Source of the DNA: Aeromonas australiensis
GTDB lineage: Bacteria > Pseudomonadota > Gammaproteobacteria > Enterobacterales > Aeromonadaceae
Direction: 5' to 3'
Assembly: GCF_000819725.1 (NCBI RefSeq)
Contig: NZ_CDDH01000028.1
Location: 81,618 to 145,617 of the forward strand
DNA: 64,000 nucleotides
In this document: positions 33,601 through 40,654 of the stretch, one piece after another
How the letters are laid out: each line of letters starts with the position of its first letter
Position numbering within the stretch: the stretch's first letter is position 1
The notes under the pieces: model-generated
The model's database searches: none
What the model saw: only the letters and a program-made list of their open reading frames with translations
What the model was told of the DNA's origin: nothing
Position numbers and translations under genes: made by a program

Positions 33601-33691
33601 CAGCACCCTGTTTACCCTGATCCTGTTGCCTGCCTTCCTGCGTCTCGGGGAGCAGGTAGCGATCCCACAACCCCTGCGCCAGCGGGCCTGA
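30629..33691 (+). CDS. RND-family efflux permease (HAE1/AcrB-like)
   Basis: This 1020-residue inner-membrane proton antiporter has the RND layout: one N-terminal helix (WVAVSIVLIFLLGLLSI), a large periplasmic loop with TDPIEQEMQGVQGL, and six helices from about 335. A second periplasmic loop and a final helix bundle (TIIGFVILLGLVVNNAILLV) follow. The helix-4 proton-relay motif reads GMVLDAAIVVLES, with one Asp where AcrB has two, as in several divergent RND pumps. The periplasmic adaptor gene follows 15 bp downstream, whereas adaptor genes usually precede. No outer-membrane factor gene is nearby, so TolC or similar is presumably shared. Substrate unknown. Confidence 0.92.
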   Translation: MNLAKTAIERPIWVAVSIVLIFLLGLLSIRGLPIQLFPDIDRPHLNISVSWRSASPQEMESEITDPIEQEMQGVQGLRSISSNSYSGFTEINMAFALGTDMQKAQLDVISRLNRVSGLPDKIGGPYVNNYSSNDTLTFFFIQQLPGAKGQIDDHQALIEARIKPELERIEGVSTVAIEGINARQIQIRFDPYRAAELGVEIPVLASRATTGWDVSAGTLDIGRWEYKLRFAGRYDVETLGDKVVDWRDGLPIYLRDVAEVRVAREENPVLRIQNGNTAIAAQIFKESGANALASLEAIKARVNELNREVLEPVGLHMEQSFDASLYINRAVSMVTANLGLGVLLSCAILWLFLRQLKATLMIALAIPISIMLTFCLLKVMDRTLNIISLAGIAFAVGMVLDAAIVVLESIYRRHERGDLSKAEAALEGTRQVWMALVASTLTTVAIFLPVLLLNDVEGQLFADLALTIACAVTVSMLVAVIVLPAVAARWMGRERLTDPYDSLWQRTTRQVIRWTSTSRLRWTVITLMMSLPALATWALLPKMDYLPDVKRDAVDVWMSFTPGVNLKAQREEVIDTLIARLAPYMKGEQEPALKNYYILRYPGGAQIGVRPKDENRIKELESLLMKQLLVGIPDTRVFGGQGSLFGGFNSENGVSLLLQGGNLPELYQAARASMGILSKDLPGAQIRPEPSLDFTAPELKLVPQDRRLAEVGWDRTPLPTIIQTFGDGLRVGEYFDGEERLDIMLMGQSSANPDELKAVPLATPSGRIVPLGELLRVEHDLGPASIFRADGRRSISLQIAPPAGMTMEQVIDTLKNRSFAAIRPLLPAGGELRIAGNADSLQQALDNLGTIFLFAVVILLVLLWGVFASLKDALLVLLTLPLASVGGVLALQLSGLLVPLPMDLLTIIGFVILLGLVVNNAILLVHQTRTAERDGMSRQLAVAVALQSRMRPIVMTSLTSIFGMLPLMLSPSEGSEIYRGLATVIVGGMSCSTLFTLILLPAFLRLGEQVAIPQPLRQRA

Positions 33692-33706
33692 GCAAGGAGC
33701 TCATCG

Positions 33707-34756
33707 ATGACACATATGATTACCCGAATGTTGGCTGGCGTGGTGCTGATAGCAGGCTGTGCGCTACCGGTATTGGCCGTTCAGGGCAAGATGGTGACCC
33801 TGGCGGATGTGACCCAAGGGGATGTGGCCGCCAATATCTGGGTCAGCGGCACGGTGGCGAGTCGCCAGCAGGCGGCGCTCAGCGCCGAAGTGAGCGGCCG
33901 GGTGGAGTGGATCGCCGAATTTGGCAGCCGGGTCAACAAAGGGGATGAGCTGCTGCGCCTCGACAGCGCAGCACTGCGCCTCTCGCTGGAGCAGGCTCGC
34001 GCCGAGCAGGCGAAATGGCAGAGCAACCTGCGCTTCGCTCGCGCCGAGTCCCAGCGGATCACCCGGCTGCACCAGCAAAAGAGCGCCTCCCAGAGCCAGC
34101 ACGACAAGGCCAGCTACGATGTGGAGCAGGCCGCGCTGGCCGAGCGACTGGCCGCCATACAGGTGAATCAGATTGAGGAACAGCTGCGCCGCAGCCACAT
34201 CTATGCCCCGTTCGACGGGGTGGTGAACAACCACTTCATCCAGCCCGGCGAGCATGTGGGCGCGGGCGAGCAGGCGTTGGAGCTGGTCAACCCGGATCAG
34301 CCGGATATCCGCCTGCAAGCCCCCATTCTCTGGGCCCAGCAGCTGGCGCCACAAACCCGGCTGCGGGTGGAGGGGGAGCAGCTGAGCGGTCACGGCATCT
34401 ATTACCAGCGGGCCGCCAGCGCCGATCCCAAATCGCGGCTGATCGAGCTGCGCCTCAAACCGGAAGCGGGCACCTTCATCATCGGCTCACCGGTACGGGT
34501 TGCCCTGCCACTGGGGGATCAGCGGAGCATGCTGCTGCCCCGGGATGCCCTGGTGCTCGGCAGCGATGGCAGCGTGGTCTATCAGGTAGCGAGAAGTGGC
34601 AAGGCGCTCAAGGTGAATCGGGTACCGGTCACCGTGCTGTTTGGCGACAGCCAGCAGGTGGCGGTGAGCGGCGCCCTCAAACAGGGGGATCGGGTGGTGG
34701 TGCGCGGCGCGGGCAGCCTGCAGGATGGCGACACCATAGAATTGTTCAAGGGGTAG
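33707..34756 (+). CDS. RND efflux periplasmic adaptor (membrane-fusion protein)
   Basis: This 349-residue adaptor for the preceding permease has an N-terminal export signal, MLAGVVLIAGCALPVLA; IAGC could serve as a lipobox, so it may be a lipoprotein. A biotinyl-lipoyl-like half (GTVASRQQAALSAEVSGRVEW) comes first. A coiled-coil hairpin (about 90-160, rich in Gln, Ala and Glu) is followed by the second lipoyl half with IYAPFDGVVNNHFIQPGEHVGAGE. Beta-barrel and membrane-proximal domains form the rest, ending near GDRVVVRGAGSLQDGD. An AAGGAG Shine-Dalgarno precedes the ATG. Confidence 0.92.
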   Translation: MTHMITRMLAGVVLIAGCALPVLAVQGKMVTLADVTQGDVAANIWVSGTVASRQQAALSAEVSGRVEWIAEFGSRVNKGDELLRLDSAALRLSLEQARAEQAKWQSNLRFARAESQRITRLHQQKSASQSQHDKASYDVEQAALAERLAAIQVNQIEEQLRRSHIYAPFDGVVNNHFIQPGEHVGAGEQALELVNPDQPDIRLQAPILWAQQLAPQTRLRVEGEQLSGHGIYYQRAASADPKSRLIELRLKPEAGTFIIGSPVRVALPLGDQRSMLLPRDALVLGSDGSVVYQVARSGKALKVNRVPVTVLFGDSQQVAVSGALKQGDRVVVRGAGSLQDGDTIELFKG

Positions 34757-34871
34757 CCACGCCTGACACCGGCTGGCCAATCTTTGCCCGCTTGATCCAG
34801 GACGTACAGCCAAGCGGGCCACAGTTTGCTATCTTGACGGCCATCACTCGCGTTTAGAGCAATCAACACCC

Positions 34872-35393
34872 ATGAGCATTATTTTGGGCATCGATCCGGG
34901 TTCGCGGATCACCGGCTACGGGGTTATCCGGGTCGTGGGCGGCAAGGCCGAATATCTGGGATCCGGCTGCATTCGCACCGATTGCGGCGAGCTGCCGGAG
35001 CGCCTCAAGCAGGTTTATGACGGGGTATGCGAGATCATCACCCAGTTCAAGCCCACCGAGTTTGCCATCGAGCGGGTCTTTATGGCCCGCAACGCCGACT
35101 CGGCCCTGAAGCTGGGGCAGGCCCGGGGCAGCGCCATCGTCGCCGCGGTCAACGCCTATCTGCCGGTGAGCGAATACTCTGCCACCCAGATCAAGCAGGC
35201 GGTGGTCGGCACCGGCGGCGCCGCCAAGGAGCAGGTGCAGCATATGGTGACCCATCTGCTGAAACTCTCCGCCACCCCGCAGGCGGATGCGGCGGATGCC
35301 CTTGGCGTTGCGCTCTGCCACCTGCACACCCGCCAGAGCCTGATCAAGATGGCTGGCCGCGCCAGCAACTCGGTGCGCGGCCGCTATCGCTGA
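34872..35393 (+). CDS. ruvC: Holliday junction endonuclease RuvC
   Basis: RuvC (173 residues) cleaves Holliday junctions as a dimer. The acidic active site is intact: D7 in [13 protein letters not shown]68 in EFAIERVF, and two Asp in [14 protein letters not shown] near 138-143. Normally ruvC is followed by ruvA and ruvB. Here a terminator and a transposase/REP region follow instead, and no ruvAB is in the window. The upstream neighbour is an efflux operon instead of yebC. The gene itself is complete. Confidence 0.96.
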   Translation: MSIILGIDPGSRITGYGVIRVVGGKAEYLGSGCIRTDCGELPERLKQVYDGVCEIITQFKPTEFAIERVFMARNADSALKLGQARGSAIVAAVNAYLPVSEYSATQIKQAVVGTGGAAKEQVQHMVTHLLKLSATPQADAADALGVALCHLHTRQSLIKMAGRASNSVRGRYR

Positions 35394-35437
35394 GCCTTGC
35401 TTGCCCGCACGGCTCACCTCTGGATTGCCAAATAACA

Positions 35438-35468
35438 ACCGCCCCGGTTAGCCGGGGCGGTTTTGTTT
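35438..35468 (+). terminator. Intrinsic terminator of ruvC
   Basis: AACCGCCCCGG / CCGGGGCGGTT around TTAG, followed by a T-rich tail. Confidence 0.88.
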
Positions 35469-35599
35469 TGCCCATGATCGCAAGATGGGGCAACCCCCGG
35501 CATACCCCTTGTGCTTCGCGCCATCGGTTCGTCCCCAAAAGCACGGGCCATGGGAATCGAGCCTTTTGCCCCCCCCCTTTTATGAGCCAGCGAAAATTA

Positions 35600-35831
35600 T
35601 GAGCCAGCGAAAAAAACCAATCATTACTGACGCTTAGATCATTTTGTTGGCTGGTTCGAGCGAATTCAATTGGTCTAACATAGCCATGCGGTGCCTATTC
35701 ATCTGCGACGGGCCTCTGCCCTCGCTGGTCAATGGAGCATTTTGGAAGCTGTAATCCACGGGCGGTAGCGTGGGTTTTGAACAGTGATTGATGCAGTTCG
35801 TAGGTTGGTGCTGAGCGCAGCGAAGCCCAAC
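35600..35831 (+). repeat. 5' flank of RAYT unit 1 with REP palindrome
   Basis: This stretch recurs before the other RAYT copies (38640-38820 and 39505-39725). It holds a CCACG...CGTGG hairpin (about 35757) and, at 35800-35831, a REP beginning GTAGGTTGG and ending CCCAAC. GTAG is the tetranucleotide typical at the foot of REPs recognised by RAYTs. Confidence 0.7.
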
Positions 35832-35913
35832 ACGTATACCTTCGGTTAGTTGGTTCCCATTTCGTGTAACCGAACAGACCGGATATTTCACCCCGACACT
35901 GGAAAGGAGAACC

Positions 35914-36429
35914 ATGCGCTATCGCCGAGCAACAACCAGCGGGGCATGTTGGTTCTTCACCGTCAACCTGGCTGACCGACAGCAGGATCTGCTGGTACGT
36001 CATATCGACCTGCTGCGTGAAGTGATCCGCCACGTCAAACAGCAACATCCCTTCGAGATCATTGCCATGGTGGTGATGCCGGATCATCTCCATGCCATTT
36101 GGCAACTACCGCCGGGTGACAGTGACTATCCCATGCGCTGGTCTCTGATCAAGGCAGGCTTTTCACAGGGCATTGCCAAAACAGAGCGGATACGGGAGAG
36201 CCGACTCAGAAAACGGGAACGCGGTATCTGGCAACGCCGTTATTGGGAGCATCTGATCCGGGATGACAAGGATCTGCAAGCCCATGTCGATTACATCCAT
36301 TTCAATCCGGTCAAACATGGTTATTGTGCCAAACCTGTCGATTGGCCTTACTCCTCCATCCATCGCCATATCGCCGCAGGATGGATAACGCCAGATTGGG
36401 CCATTGATAGTGACTCGGGTCGGGAATAA
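35914..36429 (+). CDS. REP-associated tyrosine transposase (RAYT), copy 1
   Basis: This 171-residue single-domain Y1/HUH transposase of the TnpA-REP family begins MRYRRATTSGACWFFTVNLADR. The HUH motif MPDHLHAIW is near residues 54-62, and the nucleophilic Tyr is probably in HVDYIHFNPVKHGY near 124-137. RAYTs are domesticated relatives of IS200/IS605 transposases that process REP palindromes and do not normally move as IS elements. REPs flank it on both sides, in the expected orientation. AAAGGAG precedes the ATG. The HUH and Tyr motifs are intact. Confidence 0.93.
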   Translation: MRYRRATTSGACWFFTVNLADRQQDLLVRHIDLLREVIRHVKQQHPFEIIAMVVMPDHLHAIWQLPPGDSDYPMRWSLIKAGFSQGIAKTERIRESRLRKRERGIWQRRYWEHLIRDDKDLQAHVDYIHFNPVKHGYCAKPVDWPYSSIHRHIAAGWITPDWAIDSDSGRE

Positions 36430-36446
36430 TCGGCTAGGGATATGTT

Positions 36447-37095
36447 GTAGGTTGGCGCTGAGCGCAGCGAAGCCCAACAAACGGGATATATGCCCCCCAA
36501 AAAATATAATTTTTGACCATATAATATCAAAAACCGAATTTAGCTTTCACGGTAAACGTTGGGCTTCAGTTCGTGTAGGTTGGTGCTGAGCGTAGCGAAG
36601 CCCAACAAACGGGATATACGCCCCCAAAAAATATAATTTTTGACCATATAAAATAGATAACAAAAATCAAATTTAGCTTTCACGGTAAACGTTGAAATTC
36701 AGTTCGTGTAGGTTGGTGCTGAGCGTAGCGAAGCCCAACAAATGAGTGCTCAGAAAGGTGGATGTCCCAGATTTCTCCAAATTTCTCAAGCCCAACAAAT
36801 GAGAGATGTTATTTCCAAAACAAGATGATTTTTGACCACATAAAATCGATAACCAAAATCAAATCTAACTTTCTCGGTAAACGTTGAAATTCAGTTCGTG
36901 TAGGTTGGTGCTGAGCGTAGCGAAGCCCAACAAATGAGTGCTCAGAAAGGTGGATGTCCCAGATTTCTCAAGCCCAACAAATGAGAGATGTTATTTCCAA
37001 AAAAGATGGTTTTTGACCACATTAAATCGATAACAAAAATCAAATTTAGCTTTCACGGTAAACGTTGGGCTTCACTTCGTTCAGCACCAACCTAC
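36447..37095 (+). repeat. Tandem array of REP-containing units behind RAYT copy 1
   Basis: Four direct REPs (36447-36478, 36575-36606, 36708-36739, 36900-36931) and one inverted REP (37064-37095) are embedded in repeating units of about 130-190 bp. Each unit continues with an AT-rich stretch containing TTTTTGACCA and then TTTAGCTTTCACGGTAAACG (or close variants). Units 3 and 4 also carry GGTGGATGTCCCAGATTT. No coding sequence. Confidence 0.85.
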
Positions 37096-37143
37096 GAGGG
37101 TTAGCCCAACATAGGGGATAATTCAGGCTTTACCAACCAAATG

Positions 37144-37170
37144 AAAAAAGCGCCTGCGGGCGCTTTTTTA
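37144..37170. terminator. Bidirectional terminator between the REP array and the DUF1349 gene
   Basis: AAAAAAGCGCC / GGGCGCTTTTTT with a TGC loop. It ends the minus-strand DUF1349 transcript. Confidence 0.8.
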
Positions 37171-37201
37171 TTGCTTGAATGACGCAGGCAAAACCGCTGG
37201 C

Positions 37202-37783
37202 CTAGCTCAAATCATGGAGCGCCTTGCCAAGGGGCGGCGTGAGGCGCATGTCAGAGAAGCGCACCGCCAGCCCCTGCCGCTCTGGCGTGCAGCACATCAC
37301 CCCGATAAAGCAGCGTTCGCCTGGCGGAAACGGGGCGAGGCGCAGCAGCGGCCACACCTTGCCATCGGTGGAGTATTGCAAACGCAGGCAATCGGCCAGC
37401 CGGGTCAACCGCAGCCAGAAACAGCGCGGATTACCGGGGAAAATACCTGTGGCCCAGTCAGAGCGCGGATTGGTCAGCACGCTGCCGATCATCGGCTGGG
37501 CATCGTTGTACTCGATCCCCGCTTTCAGCCAGTGCTCGTCGTCTTGCAGCAGCATCAGCCCCGCCTGATCGTAGAGGGTGGTGAACTCCCCCTCGACGCA
37601 GACCTGAAAGGTAAACTCACCCGCCACCTCGCAGCCATAGACGTGGCCGCTGTGACGCTCGAAGCCATACCAGGTGCTGCGCCAAAAATCGGTCTGCAGG
37701 TCTGTCACCACCTGTAAACCGCCCTCTGTCTTGTGCCACTGGGCCGGCTCATTGAGCCAGCGCCATTCCATCCCTTCCATCAT
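37202..37783 (-). CDS. DUF1349 family protein
   Basis: This 193-residue DUF1349 protein has a concanavalin-like beta-sandwich fold. Family motifs are WRWLNEPAQW at the start, TDFWRSTWYGF near 31-41, DQAGLMLLQDDEHWLKAGIE near 72-91 and RLADCLRLQYSTDGKVWPLLR near 135-155. There is no signal peptide, so it is cytoplasmic. Some relatives are annotated as regulators of enolase without solid proof. I start it at ATG 37783 (MMEGMEW), with GGGAG upstream; the longer reading from 37834 adds 17 non-conserved residues. Confidence 0.88.
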   Translation of the reverse strand: MMEGMEWRWLNEPAQWHKTEGGLQVVTDLQTDFWRSTWYGFERHSGHVYGCEVAGEFTFQVCVEGEFTTLYDQAGLMLLQDDEHWLKAGIEYNDAQPMIGSVLTNPRSDWATGIFPGNPRCFWLRLTRLADCLRLQYSTDGKVWPLLRLAPFPPGERCFIGVMCCTPERQGLAVRFSDMRLTPPLGKALHDLS

Positions 37784-37953
37784 CCTGCTTTGCTCCCTTA
37801 TCTCGCCTAATCCCGCACAAATGCAGCTCGCCAACCCCTCGTCCGGTCACGACAGGTCATGGCTGCGCCGCTGCGGAACCTATAAAAGGAGTCAATAGTG
37901 TCGCTATTGCCGTCCCGATACAAGGCTTGTGCGTTGCGCCATCAGTGCGCCCC

Positions 37954-37984
37954 AAAAAGCGCGGGGGGCCTGATGGCCCCCCGC
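37954..37984 (-). terminator. Terminator of psiF
   Basis: On the minus strand a GCGGGGGGCC/GGCCCCCCGC hairpin (37961-37984) is followed by GCTTTTT (complement of 37954-37960). Confidence 0.78.
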
Positions 37985-38008
37985 AAACACACCGGATGAG
38001 AAAATGCC

Positions 38009-38386
38009 TTACTTGGCGGCGCTATCCTTCACGCACTTCTGGACAAAGCTGTTCTTGGCCGCGCCAGCCAGCTTCTTGTCGGCTGCCGCCTTCTCGCACT
38101 TGGCCGCCGGATCCACTGCCGCGCCCGTCTTCACGCACTTCTGGATAAAGCTGTTTTTGGCCGCACCGGCCAGTTTCTTGTCGGCGGCCGCCTTCTCGCA
38201 CTCGCCGGTTGCGGCACCCGCGGCATCTTTCACGCACTTGCCGACAAAGCTGGTCTTGGCGGCGCCGTTAAGCTTTTTGGCTGCGGCCTGCGCCTCGCAC
38301 TGCAACTGGGCTGTGTCGTTGGCAAAGACCGGATTGGCCAGCAGCACGCTGCCGCAGAGCAGGCCGAACAGGATGGTACGCTTCAT
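38009..38386 (-). CDS. psiF: PsiF-repeat protein, exported, three repeats
   Basis: This 125-residue periplasmic protein has a Sec signal (MKRTILFGLLCGSVLLANPVFA, likely cleaved before ND). It then carries three PsiF repeats of the form CE-AAA-KKL-GAAK-SF-KCVK, starting near residues 30, 63 and 99. Repeats two and three are nearly identical, suggesting recent internal duplication; E. coli PsiF has two. Each repeat has a pair of Cys and many Lys and Ala. E. coli psiF is phosphate-starvation inducible; the function is unknown. I start at ATG 38386, which has GAGGAGAT 5-6 bases upstream. Its 5' end and promoter region are duplicated 813 bp to the right. Confidence 0.9.
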   Translation of the reverse strand: MKRTILFGLLCGSVLLANPVFANDTAQLQCEAQAAAKKLNGAAKTSFVGKCVKDAAGAATGECEKAAADKKLAGAAKNSFIQKCVKTGAAVDPAAKCEKAAADKKLAGAAKNSFVQKCVKDSAAK

Positions 38387-38851
38387 GGGTGATCTCCTCT
38401 CTATCTGGTGATGTGTTTGCATGGTCATATTGGCATGACGATGTGTTGCAAATGGCAGTGATTGCAACAGCTGATTGTTGCCGCAGATCCCCCGCCTCGC
38501 CAGCTTGGGAGAGGGAGCACAGGACAACCCTTCCCTAACGGCAAACCAACCACCATCTTCCCCATCCCACCCGCCAACCCCAATAAAATCAAGGGCCATG
38601 GGAATCCAGTGCCCGATCAGGGCGATTTGTTGAGTCAGCGCAAAAAACCAATCATTACTGACACTTAAGCCACTTTTTGACTGGCACGACTAGATTCGAC
38701 TGGCTTAACATAGCCATCCGGTGCCTATTCATCAGTGATGGGTTGCTGCCCTCGCTGGTTAATGGAGCATATTGGAGGCTGTAATCCACGGGCGGTAGCG
38801 TGGGATTTAGTGGCGTTACGCCTCACCCAAAAAGGTGGGTGTCCCAGATTT

Positions 38852-38973
38852 CGGTCAAACATGGTTATTGTGCCAAACCGGTCGATTGGTCTTACTCGTC
38901 AATTCATCGCTATATCACCGCAGGATGGATAACGCCAGATTGGGCCATTGATAGTGACTCGGGTCAGGAATAA
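38852..38973 (+). pseudogene. 3' remnant of a third RAYT gene
   Basis: The reading frame VKHGYCAKPVDWSYSSIH...DSDSGQE then TAA corresponds to the last 40 codons of the intact RAYTs, almost identical to copy 2. The upstream part is missing: the sequence jumps from the RAYT 5' flank (to about 38850, ending GGTGGGTGTCCCAGATTTC) straight into the gene's end. This is an internally deleted element. Confidence 0.88.
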
Positions 38974-38990
38974 TCGGCGAGGGATATGTT

Positions 38991-39139
38991 GTAGGTTGGC
39001 GCTGAGCGCAGCGAAGCCCAACAAACGGGAGATATGATTTCCCAAAAAGATAAATTTTGACCATATAAAATCGATAACCAAAATCAAATCTAGCTTTCTC
39101 GGTAAACGTTGGGCTTCACTTCGTTCAGCACCAACCTAC
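38991..39139. repeat. REP pair behind the RAYT remnant
   Basis: A direct REP (38991-39022) and an inverted REP (39108-39139) face each other, enclosing the AT-rich spacer seen in the main array. Such paired REPs could fold into a long cruciform (REPIN-like). Confidence 0.82.
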
Positions 39140-39163
39140 GAGATTTAGCCCAACATACGGGAT

Positions 39164-39199
39164 GCCGCAGAGCAGGCCGAACAGGATGGTACGCTTCAT
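39164..39199 (-). pseudogene. Truncated copy of psiF (first 12 codons)
   Basis: On the minus strand ATG 39199 starts MKRTILFGLLCG exactly as psiF, then breaks into unrelated sequence (IPYVGLNLVGWC, stop at 39125) coming from the REP. The ribosome-binding site and upstream region are also copied. Confidence 0.85.
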
Positions 39200-39680
39200 G
39201 GGTGATCTCCTCTCTATCTGGTGATGTGTTTGCATGGTCATATTTGCATGACGATGTGTTGCACATGGCTGTGATTGCAACAGCTGATTGTTGCCGCAGA
39301 TCCCCCGCCTCGCCAGCTTGGGAGCAGAGCAGAGGGCAACTATCGCCTGCACTATAGCGCCGATTGGCAGAGCAGGATTGCCCCCAGCCAGCCCCTCCGC
39401 AACGGCAAGCCAATCCCGCTCTTCCACGCCACACCCGCCAACCCCAATAGAATCAAGGGCCATGGGAATCCGGTGACCACTCAGGGCGATTTGTTGAGCC
39501 AGCGCAAAAAACCAATCATTACTGACACTTAAATCACTTTTTGACTGGTGCGGCCAGATTCTATGGGCTTAACATAGCCATCTGGTATCTATTCATCAGT
39601 GATGGGTTACTACCCTCGCTGGTTAATGGAGCATATTGGAAGCTGTAATCCACGGGCGGTAGCGTGGGTTTTGCACAGTG
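39164..39680. repeat. Duplicate of the psiF 5' region and RAYT flank
   Basis: Sequence 39164-39330 repeats 38351-38517 with few changes, and 39439-39680 repeats 38575-38815. The duplicated block therefore runs from psiF codon 12 through its promoter region to the RAYT 5' flank. A REP (39694-39725) follows. Confidence 0.85.
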
Positions 39681-39807
39681 ATTGATGCATTGCGTAGGTT
39701 GGCGCTGAGCGTAGCGAAGCCCAACACGTATGCCTCCGGTTAGTTGGTTCCCATTTCGTGTAACCGAACAGACCGAATATTTCACCCCGATACCGGAAAG
39801 GAGAACC

Positions 39808-40323
39808 ATGCGCTATCGCCGAGCAACAACCAGTGGGGCATGTTGGTTCTTCACCGTCAACCTGGCTGACCGACAGCAGGATCTGCTGGTACGTCATATC
39901 GACCTGCTGCGCGAAGTGACCCGCCACGTCAAACAGCAACACCCCTTCGAGATTATTGCCATGGTGGTGATGCCGGGTCATCTTCATGCCATTTGGCAAC
40001 TACCGCCGGGTGACAGTGACTATCCCATGCGCTGGTCTCTGATCAAGGCAGGCTTTTCACGGGGCATTGCCAAAACAGAGCGGATACGGGAGAGTCGAGT
40101 CAGAAAACGGGAACGCGGTATCTGGCAACGTCGTTATTGGGAACATTTGATCCGGGATGACAAGGATCTGCAAGCCCATGTCGATTACATCCACTTCAAT
40201 CCGGTCAAACATGGTTATTGTGCCAAACCGGTCGATTGGTCTTACTCGTCAATTCATCGCTATATCACCGCAGGATGGATAACGCCAGATTGGGCCATTG
40301 ATTGTGACTCGGGTCGGGAATAA
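39808..40323 (+). CDS. REP-associated tyrosine transposase (RAYT), copy 2
   Basis: This 171-residue protein is a near-identical paralogue of copy 1 at 35914. Differences include I to T near residue 41 and Q to R, L to V, P to S, H to Y and A to T changes. In the HUH region MPDHLHAIW becomes MPGHLHAIW; both catalytic His are kept but the intervening Asp is lost. The predicted nucleophile in DYIHFNP is unchanged. An upstream in-frame ATG at 39730 exists, but AAAGGAG before 39808 and identity with copy 1 fix the start. REPs lie on both sides (39694, 40341, inverted 40459). Confidence 0.92.
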   Translation: MRYRRATTSGACWFFTVNLADRQQDLLVRHIDLLREVTRHVKQQHPFEIIAMVVMPGHLHAIWQLPPGDSDYPMRWSLIKAGFSRGIAKTERIRESRVRKRERGIWQRRYWEHLIRDDKDLQAHVDYIHFNPVKHGYCAKPVDWSYSSIHRYITAGWITPDWAIDCDSGRE

Positions 40324-40340
40324 TCGGCTTGGAATGTTTT

Positions 40341-40490
40341 GTAGGTTGGCGCTGAGCGCAGCGAAGCCCAACAAACGGGATTTATGATTTCCAAAACAAG
40401 ATGAATTTTGAACATACCAAAATCAACAACCAAATAAATTTTAGCTTTCACGGTAAACGTTGGGCTTCACTTCGTTCAGCACCAACCTAC
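40341..40490. repeat. REP pair behind RAYT copy 2
   Basis: A direct REP (40341-40372) and an inverted REP (40459-40490) surround the AT-rich spacer. A partial RAYT 5' flank (GGTTAATGGAGCATATTGG, 40512) and the GTGGTTGTCCC motif follow up to the HNH gene. Confidence 0.82.
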
Positions 40491-40654
40491 GATATTTAGC
40501 CCAACATACGGGATGGTTAATGGAGCATATTGGAAGCTGTAATCCACGCGCGGTAGCGTGAGCTTTCAGAGGATAATGCTTTGCTCAAAAAGTGGTTGTC
40601 CCGGATTTTTTCCTAAATAAAAAACCTCTTTAATATTTAATATGGTTAAGCTCA

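Noticed and set aside
32180..33670. 496-codon frame antisense to the RND permease
   Set aside because: Gln/His/Gly-rich shadow without structure; the permease on the other strand is clear.
36447..37095. CRISPR array
   Set aside because: Repeats are REP palindromes with repeated, not unique, spacers; no cas genes nearby.
38009..38599. Longer psiF start upstream of the signal peptide
   Set aside because: The extra 71 residues are promoter-region translation; the Sec signal and Shine-Dalgarno fix ATG 38386.
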